Source: Fidelibacterota bacterium
GTDB taxonomy: Bacteria; Fidelibacterota; Marinisomatia; Marinisomatales; UBA1611
Direction of reading: 5' to 3'
Length of the DNA: 52,674 bases
Assembly (NCBI GenBank): GCA_012964275.1
Contig: DTUG01000039.1
Location: 3,779-56,452, forward strand
Position 1 is the first letter of the stretch. Each line of letters begins with the position of its first letter. The notes beneath the pieces are model-generated. The model made no database searches and was not told where the DNA came from. It worked only from the letters and a program-made list of their open reading frames with translations. Positions 8,220 through 16,225 of the stretch are shown one piece after another. Both the position numbers and the translations under genes were made by a program.

Positions 8220-9491
8220 TTAGCCAGAATCTTCTTCTTTATCCCGCAAAAATTTAAAGGTCACTTTTTGGGTTCTCCCTTGAGTGACATACACATCATG
8301 ATAGTCAAGCACCGGTATTCCATATTGATTTTTCTTGGGCGCACCCGGAATATCTATGCGAACACGATGCCAGCCTGGGTTTACAGAGACCCGGCCCGTC
8401 AATGGTGTTTTTCCCATTTTTTTGCCATCAAGATAAACTAACACATCAATTAGATCACAATTGATCTTTAAGAAAGTTTTTCGACCAGAAATATCAGGGA
8501 GCAAATGGTATACCAAATCCTTGGTTTCCGGTATTTTGGTATATTGAGTTTGTTTCTTCTTTTTCTGGCTTTGTTTACTTACAACAGATTTTTTCTGTTT
8601 TACTTTCTTTGGAATTGACTTCGGACGTTCTTTTTCTTCCGCGAGTGGTCTTTGCGGTTTCTGCGTAACATTTGCTGCACTGACATCCTTTAATTCATCG
8701 ACAGAAACTTGTTCGGGTTTGTCAGCCTTATTTGCTGTGATATTCGTGGAGAGGTTATCAGGAACTGGCGGGCCAAATTGCATAAATTTCGAATCAGCTT
8801 TTTGTATCTCTTTTTCAGATTTATCCGACAGGTTTTTGATAGCGACATCGTTGCTTTTTTTACTTCCAGCCCAGTGTTTATCCCAAATATCTACCTCTAC
8901 TAACTCAACTGAATCTTCATCGCTTTCTGTACTGTACCAGTTATCATACCAGACAAAATATTTTTTCGGACCATATTTCTGGCGAGCATATATAAATGAT
9001 TCATAAAAGGGTTGACCAGTCGCCTCTTGCACCGGAAGTGAAAATACATTATTAATATTTTCCTTTTCTGATTGCAGCATATTGGCAACAGCTGCACCAT
9101 CTAATTCACGCCGAACTTGCACAAGAAAAACCCGATACGAAGGTGAATGAAATATTTTAAAGTCGACGATGGGATGTTCTAATAGAAAACCTATCTGGAC
9201 GGATTGCTGATTCTGAATCCCTTCAATCTCTAACAGATGGGATTTCGCCTTGAGGTTATCAAGCACATTTTCACCTAATACCGCATCATTGATAGTCAAA
9301 TAAAACCAATTTTCCTGTCCTACCCATCCAGCAATATCTCCTGCTTTAGGAACATGGCTGACAACAATCCGGATCAAAAGACCATTGGTTTTTTGATGAA
9401 AAGTAACCAATTGAAGTTTGTGGGCATTTATTTCTCCCAGCAGAGATGAAAAAATCAAAATGAAAAGCCAGCGATTTATTTTAAATATCAT
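8220..9491 (-). CDS. Periplasmic protein with AMIN-like and PEGA-like domains, lysine-rich linker
   Basis: A 423-residue paralogue of the protein encoded at 7306-8217. After a signal peptide (WLFILIFSSLLGEINA) comes a beta domain sharing GDIAGWVGQENWFYLTIND and VQIGFLLEHPIVDFKIF with its neighbour. Residues ~235-330 form a low-complexity Lys/Gln/Pro linker (for instance PKKVKQKKSVVSKQSQKKKK) suited to spanning the periplasm or touching the wall or nucleic acid. A PEGA-like domain closes the protein (IDVLVYLDGKKMGKTPLTG, NPGWHRVRIDIPG). The ATG at 9491 overlaps the end of dnaG by 11 bp, and its stop lies 2 bp before the next start, so it belongs to the same transcript. Unknown function. Confidence 0.7.
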   Translation of the reverse strand: MIFKINRWLFILIFSSLLGEINAHKLQLVTFHQKTNGLLIRIVVSHVPKAGDIAGWVGQENWFYLTINDAVLGENVLDNLKAKSHLLEIEGIQNQQSVQIGFLLEHPIVDFKIFHSPSYRVFLVQVRRELDGAAVANMLQSEKENINNVFSLPVQEATGQPFYESFIYARQKYGPKKYFVWYDNWYSTESDEDSVELVEVDIWDKHWAGSKKSNDVAIKNLSDKSEKEIQKADSKFMQFGPPVPDNLSTNITANKADKPEQVSVDELKDVSAANVTQKPQRPLAEEKERPKSIPKKVKQKKSVVSKQSQKKKKQTQYTKIPETKDLVYHLLPDISGRKTFLKINCDLIDVLVYLDGKKMGKTPLTGRVSVNPGWHRVRIDIPGAPKKNQYGIPVLDYHDVYVTQGRTQKVTFKFLRDKEEDSG

Positions 9492-11229
9492 TTAGTTCCT
9501 GCTGCAGTTTCATAATTTCATTTAACTCTGTCTTTGGGTTTTGTCCCTGCGCCTCTTTCTCACGAATATTAATGCGAAGCTCCATAATTCTCTTTTTTAC
9601 CGGAATCAATTTTAATGTTTTCAAACAGTCATTCACAATTTGTTCAGGTAAAGCGGTATCTCGCTCACTAAATAGGATTTCAGTAACAATTTCCCGCTCT
9701 AACTTATCAGTAAAATACTCGATTATTGCTGCCGTGTCCACTACCATTTTTTCTGTTAATAATTGCTCAGCCAGTTTTTGAAGCAGGGGATGAGTAAACA
9801 TATCTAAAGTCACTTTTGTTCTCACCATATTGCGTATATCCACATTTTGGGTAACCAACAACTGGAGTAGCTCTATCTGAGCCCGTTCCTCCCTAGAAGT
9901 AAATTCAATTCGTTTAAGTCCTGCTGTTTGATTCTCATTGCTTATTTGTCGATAGGACCGCTGTCCTCGCATGACTTTAACTAGATCAGATTCATTTACC
10001 TTCAGTCGTTCAGCTAAAATCCGAATCAATTCATCCCGAAAAATATTATCACGGATCTCCTTTATCTCTCGAAGCAAGTTATGAATATATTCCCGACGAG
10101 TTGCCCCCCTTAATGCCAGGGCTTGAAAAAATTCCAAATGAAAATCCAGGAAATCCTGTGCATTCTCGATATTTGTCTCCACTTCTCCCTGACCAGTTTG
10201 CCGCACCCAGTCGTCGGGATCCAACTCTTTAGGTGGGCGTACTACCTGTGCTTCCAGACCAGCTTTCAATAAAACAAACCCGGCTCGAACTGCGGCAGTA
10301 CCGCCTGCATCATCGCCATCATAGAGCAATATGATCTTCTGTGTGAATTTAGATAACTGCCAGGCATGTCTCTGGGTGAATGCCGTTCCCGATACACAAA
10401 CCACAGGATGAATCCCTGCTTGATAAAGTTGAAGAAAATCCATGTATCCTTCCACCAAAATAGCATACCCCAACTTACGAATTGCATCCCTCGAAGCCTG
10501 CAAACCATAAAACACATTACTTTTTTGATATAATGGTGTTTCTGGTGAATTCAGGTATTTTGCCGGGTCGTCCGACTCAAACACGCGGCCGCCAAAAGCG
10601 ATGACCTTCCCCGATGGATGGAAAATGGGATACATAATTCTGGATCGAAAACGATCAAAGGTTCCCTTGTCAGTCTGGGTGAATAATCCAGATTTCATTA
10701 CCTCATCCTTTGATAATTCATTTACATTCACATAATTGTTCAACTGATCCCAGCTATCTATGGCAAATCCAATTCGGAATTGTTTCAGGATGTCTTCACT
10801 CAGGCCTCGTTCTTTTAGGTAATTCAGTGCTTGTTCACCTCGCGGTGAGTAAAGATTGTCCATATATAACTTGGTTGCTTGTTCATGTATTTCATACAAG
10901 TTTGAATACGTTGTTGAATCATCTCTGCCCCGTTCATATTCAATCGGAATATTATAGCGATCAGCCAGGGTTTTTACCGCTTCGGGAAAGGTCAACTTCT
11001 GATATTCCATCAGGAACGAAAAAACATTTCCACCATTACTGCAGCCAAAACAGTGATAAATCTGCTTAGCTGGAGCGACACTAAATGATGGAGTTTTTTC
11101 ATCATGAAATGGACAGAGACCAAAAAAATTTGCTCCCCGGCGGCGCAAATCCACCACTTGCGAGACAACATCTATTATATCCGCTGTGTCACGAACACGG
11201 TCAACTGTTTCCTGGGGAATTCTGGCCAT
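9481..11229 (-). CDS. dnaG: DNA primase
   Basis: A 582-residue bacterial primase making RNA primers at the replication fork. The N-terminal zinc-binding domain has Cys39, His42, Cys60 and Cys63 (FFGLCPFHDEKTPSFSV and IYHCFGCSNGG). The catalytic core includes RFRSRIMYPIF and the TOPRIM fold with ILVEGYMDFLQ (Glu260) and LLYDGDDAG (Asp304, Asp306). The C-terminal helical region that contacts DnaB is short and divergent. Its ATG overlaps the cvpA stop (TAATG). Unlike the common rpsU-dnaG-rpoD arrangement, neither rpsU nor rpoD is adjacent; two envelope proteins follow instead. Confidence 0.97.
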   Translation of the reverse strand: MARIPQETVDRVRDTADIIDVVSQVVDLRRRGANFFGLCPFHDEKTPSFSVAPAKQIYHCFGCSNGGNVFSFLMEYQKLTFPEAVKTLADRYNIPIEYERGRDDSTTYSNLYEIHEQATKLYMDNLYSPRGEQALNYLKERGLSEDILKQFRIGFAIDSWDQLNNYVNVNELSKDEVMKSGLFTQTDKGTFDRFRSRIMYPIFHPSGKVIAFGGRVFESDDPAKYLNSPETPLYQKSNVFYGLQASRDAIRKLGYAILVEGYMDFLQLYQAGIHPVVCVSGTAFTQRHAWQLSKFTQKIILLYDGDDAGGTAAVRAGFVLLKAGLEAQVVRPPKELDPDDWVRQTGQGEVETNIENAQDFLDFHLEFFQALALRGATRREYIHNLLREIKEIRDNIFRDELIRILAERLKVNESDLVKVMRGQRSYRQISNENQTAGLKRIEFTSREERAQIELLQLLVTQNVDIRNMVRTKVTLDMFTHPLLQKLAEQLLTEKMVVDTAAIIEYFTDKLEREIVTEILFSERDTALPEQIVNDCLKTLKLIPVKKRIMELRINIREKEAQGQNPKTELNEIMKLQQELNDI

Positions 11230-11756
11230 TAGGGCTGAATTAACTGCTGTATATAGGCTTCACTTTTGGCGACTGGATCATCCCAACCAAATAATTCGAC
11301 TATTTCTACGCGCATTTTGTTCCCCGTACGGGCAATGATTGAATTACGTTCAATAATATCGGTCCATCTTTCCATAGGCAACAGGGCAAGCAACCAGACA
11401 AAAACGATAACCATCATAAATCCTTTCAATGCGCCAAAAATAAACCCAAATGAATCGTTAACCCAGCGATTAGCTTTAGAGAGCAGGGCAATATGAAAAA
11501 ACCTCGTTAGTAATCTCATCACTAATAAGGTTAACAAAAATATTCCTGTAAAGCCCAAAAAAACCGCAAGCCATCGATCCATGACTACAACAGTTATGAT
11601 TTGTTCAGAAAGAGAAACGCTGTGCCGGGTAGATATCAAAACAGCAAGGATCAAACCAATGAGGCGACCCAGTTCCTCTATCAGGCCGCGGCGAAAGCCG
11701 ATCGCTCCCATAATAACCAGGAAGCAAACAGCTAGCCCGTCCAAAAACCAGTTCAT
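11229..11756 (-). CDS. cvpA: CvpA family membrane protein
   Basis: A 175-residue integral membrane protein with about four hydrophobic segments. It starts with NWFLDGLAVCFLVIMGAIGFRRGLIEELG, the glycine-rich signature of CvpA/colicin V production proteins. FLGFTGIFLLTLLVMRLLTR and the following DSFGFIFGALKGFMMVIVF also fit. The family is linked to envelope homeostasis and stress tolerance, but its biochemical role is unclear. It abuts yqeY upstream (TAAATG) and overlaps dnaG downstream, so the three are one translational block. Confidence 0.9.
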   Translation of the reverse strand: MNWFLDGLAVCFLVIMGAIGFRRGLIEELGRLIGLILAVLISTRHSVSLSEQIITVVVMDRWLAVFLGFTGIFLLTLLVMRLLTRFFHIALLSKANRWVNDSFGFIFGALKGFMMVIVFVWLLALLPMERWTDIIERNSIIARTGNKMRVEIVELFGWDDPVAKSEAYIQQLIQP

Positions 11757-12200
11757 TTATTGGAGTAATTTTCGAACGATAGTATTCGCCGTCTTGCCAT
11801 CCAGTTTTCCTCCACCGCGCTGTATGACCAAAGGCATGACCCTTCCAATATCAGCCATACTTACTGCCTCGGTTTCCTGGATAACAGCTTCTACCAGCTT
11901 GCTAACCTCATCTTCAGACATCATCTCCGGCAGATAAGTTTCCAGCACACTTAGTTCTGATTCTTCCCTAATAGCTAATTCTTCCCTACCCGCATTCTGG
12001 TAAACATCTGCTGATTCTCTTCGCTGCTTTACCAAGGTTTGAATCACTTTTATAGAATCTGGATCATTAAGATCACCTCTGTTGTCAATCTTTCGATCCT
12101 TTAACTTGGACAGCAATGTCCTGAGGGCACCGGTTTTGCCTTGATCACCTGCCTTCATAGCTGCATACATATCCTGTTGAACCTGATCCATGAGAGACAT
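11757..12200 (-). CDS. yqeY: GatB/YqeY domain protein
   Basis: A 147-residue helical protein of the YqeY family, the free-standing relative of the GatB tail domain that binds tRNA in amidotransferases. Signatures are MDQVQQDMYAAMKAGDQGKTGALRTLLSKLKD, RESADVYQNAGREELAIREESELSVLETYLPEMMSEDEV (split here by helices) and the C-terminal GGGKLDGKTANTIVRKLL. Genes of this family frequently sit beside rpsU/dnaG, in keeping with dnaG two genes downstream. The precise role is not settled. Confidence 0.93.
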   Translation of the reverse strand: MSLMDQVQQDMYAAMKAGDQGKTGALRTLLSKLKDRKIDNRGDLNDPDSIKVIQTLVKQRRESADVYQNAGREELAIREESELSVLETYLPEMMSEDEVSKLVEAVIQETEAVSMADIGRVMPLVIQRGGGKLDGKTANTIVRKLLQ

Positions 12201-12207
12201 AAATGTG

Positions 12208-13044
12208 TTATCCCTCCTGATCTATCCGCTTCATGGATAAAAGTAAAAGATCTTTATTGGTCTCGAACCCTATGAACCGCCTACCGCATCGTTTAGACGC
12301 CACGCCAGCATCACCATTGCGCATAAAAGGATCCAAAACCCAATTCAGCTTAAAACTGCTGGCATCCAGGATTTTAGAATATAATTTGCCTGATCTTCGT
12401 CCGGCTTCATCAGTTATATAGGGAATATCTATCCAAAAATTCGTTTGTAATTTGTTTTCCGATTCCGAAATCATTTTCTTGCGATCAGATTCCAGATTCA
12501 CTGCACGCAGGTTAAATAAAAAATCCTCACTCTTAGTCACAAACCAGATATCGCCTATTTCATTCCTCCATGTTGGAATTCTGGGCTGAACCTTGCCCTG
12601 CTTATTTCTCCATGTGATGCGGGTTTGAACCATGAAATGATCACTGAGCAATCCGTGGTACATACCGGACACCTGCCACCCGCACAACAAGTATAACCCG
12701 CCGGTATTTTTTAGTACCCGATAAGATTCATCCAGCCATTTTTCATTCCACTGATAATATTCCTGAAGTGTCATTCGGCCTCCTCGATCATCTATCCCAT
12801 CCCAGGGGTCTTTGGGGGGTTCGGCAATGACTAAATCAATAGATTTATCCGGCAGCTTTTGCAACCCGTCAAGACAGTTTGCCAAAAACAGTCCTTCTTT
12901 CATCTGTTCAGATGTCATGGAGATGTCACCCACTGTTTGGACAGCCGGCAAATACCGGTTCAGGTCATTAATGGTCAGTCCTGGATAGGTCTCCAAAGGG
13001 TTGGTAAAAAGTGGTTTAAAGGATTCTTTTCCTTGTTCCGACAT
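12208..13044 (-). CDS. DNA methyltransferase-fold protein with degenerate catalytic motifs
   Basis: A 278-residue protein with the layout of a beta-class N6-adenine/N4-cytosine DNA methyltransferase: FLANCLDGLQKLPDKSIDLVIAEPP near residue 55-75, a WLDESYRVLKNTGGLYLLCG strand, an ITWRNKQGKVQPRIPTWRNE stretch and a C-terminal WVLDPFMRNGDAGVASKRCGRRFIGFETN block. The key motifs deviate. The catalytic DPPY is EPPK, the SAM-binding loop FxGSGTTG reads FMRNGDAG, and the usual HPTQKP before it is missing. It may be an inactive DNA-binding relative or an enzyme with altered chemistry. No restriction enzyme lies nearby. It heads the yqeY-cvpA-dnaG series, with a 7-bp gap to yqeY. Confidence 0.75.
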   Translation of the reverse strand: MSEQGKESFKPLFTNPLETYPGLTINDLNRYLPAVQTVGDISMTSEQMKEGLFLANCLDGLQKLPDKSIDLVIAEPPKDPWDGIDDRGGRMTLQEYYQWNEKWLDESYRVLKNTGGLYLLCGWQVSGMYHGLLSDHFMVQTRITWRNKQGKVQPRIPTWRNEIGDIWFVTKSEDFLFNLRAVNLESDRKKMISESENKLQTNFWIDIPYITDEAGRRSGKLYSKILDASSFKLNWVLDPFMRNGDAGVASKRCGRRFIGFETNKDLLLLSMKRIDQEG

Positions 13045-13225
13045 GAAGAAATTTACGTAATATGAAATCTAAATCACTTTTAGAATTGCAATCAAAACAC
13101 AGATAAAATCACTCATATTGAATTATAATTTTTTGAAACGAATTACACTATAACCAGCCCAGTGGGGTTTTTTGTTTGTGGGATGATGGGTAGATTTTGA
13201 TATGGCTGAAACTCAATCATGAAAA

Positions 13226-13570
13226 ATGAAAATTGCTATTGTAGGAAGCCGTAACTATCCTGACCTGAATAAGGTCAGGGAGTATGTCCGGGATCTGCCA
13301 AAAGGCTCTATCGTAGTTTCTGGCGGTGCTGATGGTGTTGATGAGACTGCTGAAGATGAAGCCAGAAAACTGGGATTGGAAGTAATCTCTATTTCTCCCG
13401 AATGGACCAAGTACGGGAAAACGGCAGGACTCATAAGAAATGACCTGATCGTTGCAACGGCAGATTGTGTGGTGGCGTTCTGGGATGGGGTCAGCCGTGG
13501 CACTAAATACACGATTGATAAGGCACGGGAAAAGAATGTAATTACCCAAATTTTTAACATAGTTAATTAA
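13226..13570 (+). CDS. DUF2493/YspA-type SLOG domain protein
   Basis: A 114-residue Rossmann-like protein of the DUF2493 family (SLOG superfamily, related to DprA and LOG). Motifs are the opening KIAIVGSRNYPDL, SIVVSGGADGVDETAEDEA near residues 29-50 (the nucleotide-binding SGGA(D/R)GVD signature) and RNDLIVATADCVVAFWDGVSRGT. SLOG domains bind or process nucleotide-derived ligands; some act in conflict systems, but no effector is fused or adjacent here. A 7-bp inverted repeat with a 7-nt loop lies in its first codons (13259-13279). It is divergent from the methyltransferase-like gene across 181 bp. Confidence 0.85.
   Translation: MKIAIVGSRNYPDLNKVREYVRDLPKGSIVVSGGADGVDETAEDEARKLGLEVISISPEWTKYGKTAGLIRNDLIVATADCVVAFWDGVSRGTKYTIDKAREKNVITQIFNIVN
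13259..13279 (+). repeat. Inverted repeat in the 5' end of the SLOG gene
   Basis: CCTGACC and GGTCAGG form perfect 7-bp arms around a TGAATAA loop, 33 bases after the start codon. It could form a hairpin in the early mRNA or be a protein-binding dyad. The coding constraint (YPDLNKVRE) may also explain it. Confidence 0.4.
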
Positions 13571-13610
13571 TTATTATGGCTGTAGATGATCACCATACTA
13601 AATTTGTTCC

Positions 13611-13736
13611 ATGAAGTTCAGCAAGCACTTCTGGACCATTGCTCTTGTCTTATTAATGTTAAATATAATGGTTTGGACGGATGCACTTAAGCCGAGATCC
13701 GGGCTAAAAACAGTTCGTACCATAGAATCGATATAA
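13611..13736 (+). CDS. Possible 41-residue single-span membrane protein
   Basis: A short ORF encoding MKFSKHFWTIALVLLMLNIM and then a polar, basic tail. A positive N-terminus followed by one hydrophobic helix is the pattern of small membrane proteins or a signal anchor. It lies between the SLOG gene and arsC, in the same direction, with 40 bp before and 34 bp after. No strong Shine-Dalgarno sequence precedes it. It may be real or chance; conservation in relatives would decide. Confidence 0.3.
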   Translation: MKFSKHFWTIALVLLMLNIMVWTDALKPRSGLKTVRTIESI

Positions 13737-13770
13737 TGAAACAAATTGGCATCTTTTTGTTAAAATTTTA

Positions 13771-14199
13771 ATGGTAAAAAAAGAATCGGTACTTTTCGTC
13801 TGTACTGGCAACAGCTGCCGTTCCCAGATAGCTGATGGATTAATGCGAGACATGGCCGGCGACCGGTTTGATGTTTTCAGTGCCGGTAGTCACCCTTCGC
13901 GCCTGCATCCGGCATCCGTAACAGTCATGGCTGAATGGGGTATCGATATCTCCCGGCATACATCAGACAGCATCGATGAATACCTGGATAAGGGCATTGA
14001 TATTGTCATTACCGTTTGCGATAACGCCAGCCAGGTTTGCCCCGCCTTTCCCGGGGATGCAAAACGCATCCACTGGAGCATTGATGATCCCTTTCACGGA
14101 TGGGGTGCTGAGCCCAATGACCTGGAACCTTACCGTGATACCCGGGAAGAACTAAAAAATAGAATTAATGATTTTTTGGCCGAGCTCCCGGCTCACTAA
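13771..14199 (+). CDS. arsC: Arsenate reductase, thioredoxin-coupled (low-MW phosphatase fold)
   Basis: A 142-residue member of the low-molecular-weight tyrosine phosphatase/arsenate reductase family. The P-loop VCTGNSCRSQ carries nucleophile Cys11 and Arg17. The redox pair Cys83 and Cys90 in VITVCDNASQVCPAF identifies it as an ArsC of the thioredoxin-linked type (reduction of arsenate to arsenite) rather than a plain phosphatase. The DDP segment near residue 110 supplies the general acid. No arsenite pump or ArsR-type regulator is adjacent, so export must be encoded elsewhere. It converges with the GTPase gene across 64 bp that hold no clear terminator. Confidence 0.92.
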   Translation: MVKKESVLFVCTGNSCRSQIADGLMRDMAGDRFDVFSAGSHPSRLHPASVTVMAEWGIDISRHTSDSIDEYLDKGIDIVITVCDNASQVCPAFPGDAKRIHWSIDDPFHGWGAEPNDLEPYRDTREELKNRINDFLAELPAH

Positions 14200-14263
14200 A
14201 AATCAGATCAGCCGAATTTTTAAATATATTGCTGTCCCCAAACAGCTAATAATTCATAAACAG

Positions 14264-15580
14264 TTAGGAAATAAATCCGCTTAAAATGTCATCCAGTGTG
14301 TGCTCGCCGATTTCCTCCAGTTCATAAGTAACACGAGTGGATGGGTGTTTGATATCAACGATCCGGCGCAGGTCAATGGGCGTACCTATAACAACCGCTT
14401 CACAGTCGGCACTGTTGATCGTGTCTTCCAGGTCACGGACCTGATCATCCCCGTAGCCCATGGCCGGAAGCAGCGTGCCAATATCCGGGTAATGATCGAA
14501 CGTTTCTGCAATTGAACCTTTGGCAAAAGGCCTTGGATCAACCAGCCCAGCCGCCCCGCACTGCTTAGCGGCTACCACACCGGCGCCGTACTTCATATCG
14601 CCATGGGTCAGGGTCGGGCCATCCTCCACCACCAGGACTCGCTTCCCGGCTATGACATCGGGGTCTTCAACCGTGACCGGCGAAGCTGCATCTACAACTG
14701 TGGCTTTTGGATTAACCTGTGAAATACTGCTACGGAGTTTTTCCACATTTCCCGGATCGGCCGTCCGTATCTTATTAATAATGACTACATCAGCCAGACG
14801 CAGGTTTGTCTCTCCTGGATAGTACTGAGTTTCGTGACCGCTGCGGTGGGGGTCCGCAACCACAAGGAGCAGGTCGGTCTTATAAAAGGGCATATCATTA
14901 TTACCGCCGTCCCACAGAATAATGTCAGCTTCCTGCTCTGCTTTCCGGATAATAGCCTCATAATCTACCCCAGCATACACGATGGTACCGCGGTTGATAT
15001 GGGGTTCATATTCTTCCATTTCCTCAATTGTGCAGTTGTGTTTCTTTAGGTCATCAAGACTACTGAAACGCTGCACAGCCTGGATGCCCAAATCTCCATA
15101 AGGCATGGGGTGGCGGATAACGGCCACTTTTTTTCCAGCGTTTTTAAAGATCTCAGAGACTCTCCTAGTGGTCTGGCTTTTTCCACACCCAGTCCTGACA
15201 GCGCAAATACCTATCACCGGTTTGGTGCTTTTGATGGCGGTATGGGTCATACCCATCATCTTAAAATCAGCACCGGCAGCGTTTACCATGGAACCCAAAT
15301 GCATCACATCCTCATGCTGGATATCGGAATAAGAAAATACTACTTCATCCACATGATTGCTTTGGATCAGGTTGATCAGTTCACCCTCGTCATGGATCGG
15401 GATCCCTTCTGGGTAAAGCTCACCTGCCAGTTTCGGAGGATATAATCGGCCTTCAATGTTTGGGATCTGTGTCGCCGTGAAGGCGACCACCTGATACAGA
15501 TCATTATTCCGGTAATAAGTATTGAAATTATGAAAGTCACGCCCGGCGGCCCCCATGATAATAACATTTAACTTTGGCAT
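14264..15580 (-). CDS. Cyclic 2,3-diphosphoglycerate synthetase-like GTPase (COG2403)
   Basis: A 438-residue protein when started at ATG 15580, which has GGAG nine bases upstream; a TTG at 15595 would add five residues. It opens with a Rossmann-like domain (LNVIIMGAAGRDFHNFNTYY) and then a P-loop domain with VRTGCGKSQTTRRV at residues ~128-140, followed by IILWDGGNNDMPFY and VVIINKIRTA. This is the COG2403 family, homologous to archaeal cyclic 2,3-diphosphoglycerate synthetase. The role in bacteria is not firmly known; making cyclic 2,3-DPG as a solute or phosphate store is possible. It stands alone, convergent with arsC. Confidence 0.85.
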   Translation of the reverse strand: MPKLNVIIMGAAGRDFHNFNTYYRNNDLYQVVAFTATQIPNIEGRLYPPKLAGELYPEGIPIHDEGELINLIQSNHVDEVVFSYSDIQHEDVMHLGSMVNAAGADFKMMGMTHTAIKSTKPVIGICAVRTGCGKSQTTRRVSEIFKNAGKKVAVIRHPMPYGDLGIQAVQRFSSLDDLKKHNCTIEEMEEYEPHINRGTIVYAGVDYEAIIRKAEQEADIILWDGGNNDMPFYKTDLLLVVADPHRSGHETQYYPGETNLRLADVVIINKIRTADPGNVEKLRSSISQVNPKATVVDAASPVTVEDPDVIAGKRVLVVEDGPTLTHGDMKYGAGVVAAKQCGAAGLVDPRPFAKGSIAETFDHYPDIGTLLPAMGYGDDQVRDLEDTINSADCEAVVIGTPIDLRRIVDIKHPSTRVTYELEEIGEHTLDDILSGFIS

Positions 15581-15595
15581 ATTAAATTTCTCCAA

Positions 15596-15789
15596 TTATT
15601 CCACGCTAAATAAAAACGAAAATTTACTGCTCAAATCACAGCACCAACTAAAACATTAACCCACCTGAATTGTCCCTTGAATTACACAAAATAAGTGGGG
15701 AATATTTGCGTGCCCGGGTATGGATAATTGGAACAAATAGAGTTGAATTGCGTAAACTTCTTATCAATAAAAAGGAGAGTAGAATCAAT
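15596..15789. other. Intergenic region between divergent GTPase and BamE-like genes
   Basis: About 190 bp that should hold promoters for both flanking genes. A plus-strand AGGAG at 15773-15777 is the likely ribosome-binding site of the BamE-like gene. An in-frame extension to 15670 and a minus-strand ORF at 15648-15887 are read-through artefacts without protein-like features. I see no RNA gene here. Confidence 0.5.
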
Positions 15790-16221
15790 ATGAAAAATCT
15801 TTTTATGATTCTCGTAACTGGTGTTTTATTCTTCAACTGCGCTGGCCCAATGCCCCCTCCTGCGGCGGCATCGGAGCCAATCGACAAATTGACTCTGGGG
15901 ACCGTTCAAAGCCAGATAAAGAACGGTATGAGTCAAACAGAAGTTCTCTCGGTTCTTGGATCACCGAATATCGTCACCAAAGGCGCACAGGGAAATGAGG
16001 TCTGGACCTACGACAAAATAGGCAGCAGCCAATCTGCCGGTGCTTCAGCCACCTATGGATCCCGTACCCTTAACCAGGGTTTCTGGGTTTTTCTATTTGG
16101 CGGTGTAAGCTCCAGGTCTTCTGCCAGTGCCACCACTGAGTCAAAATCATTGACGGTGATTATCACTTTCGATGAAAATAAGAATGTTTCAGACGTTACC
16201 TATCAAAGCCTGAAATATTAA
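15790..16221 (+). CDS. BamE/SmpA-like outer-membrane lipoprotein
   Basis: A 143-residue lipoprotein. The start is ATG 15790 (MKNLFMILVTGVLFFNCAG) because it yields a signal peptide with lipobox FFNC (Cys17), and AGGAG lies 12 bases upstream. A longer in-frame reading lacks these. Residues ~38-85 carry the SmpA/OmlA signature: LGTVQSQIKNGMSQTEVLSVLGSPNIV, then NEVWTYDKIG. Such domains stabilise BamA/BamD complexes or peptidoglycan-linked lipoproteins. A glycine/serine-rich segment follows before a last beta strand. It is 4 bp from the following gene, so the two form an operon. Confidence 0.8.
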   Translation: MKNLFMILVTGVLFFNCAGPMPPPAAASEPIDKLTLGTVQSQIKNGMSQTEVLSVLGSPNIVTKGAQGNEVWTYDKIGSSQSAGASATYGSRTLNQGFWVFLFGGVSSRSSASATTESKSLTVIITFDENKNVSDVTYQSLKY

Positions 16222-16225
16222 GTTG

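Noticed and set aside
13151..13177. Possible terminator AACCAGCCCAGTGGGG followed by T-rich sequence
   Set aside because: The stem is only three uninterrupted base pairs with bulges, and it lies between divergent genes where no plus-strand transcript needs ending.
13226..14199. SLOG protein plus small membrane ORF and phosphatase-like ArsC as a conflict/defence system
   Set aside because: The DUF2493 protein has no fused effector, ArsC has the full redox cysteine set of arsenate reductases, and there is no nuclease or toxin nearby.
15648..15887. Minus-strand 79-codon ORF across the BamE-like gene start
   Set aside because: It overlaps a lipoprotein signal peptide with a good Shine-Dalgarno and shows no protein-like pattern.
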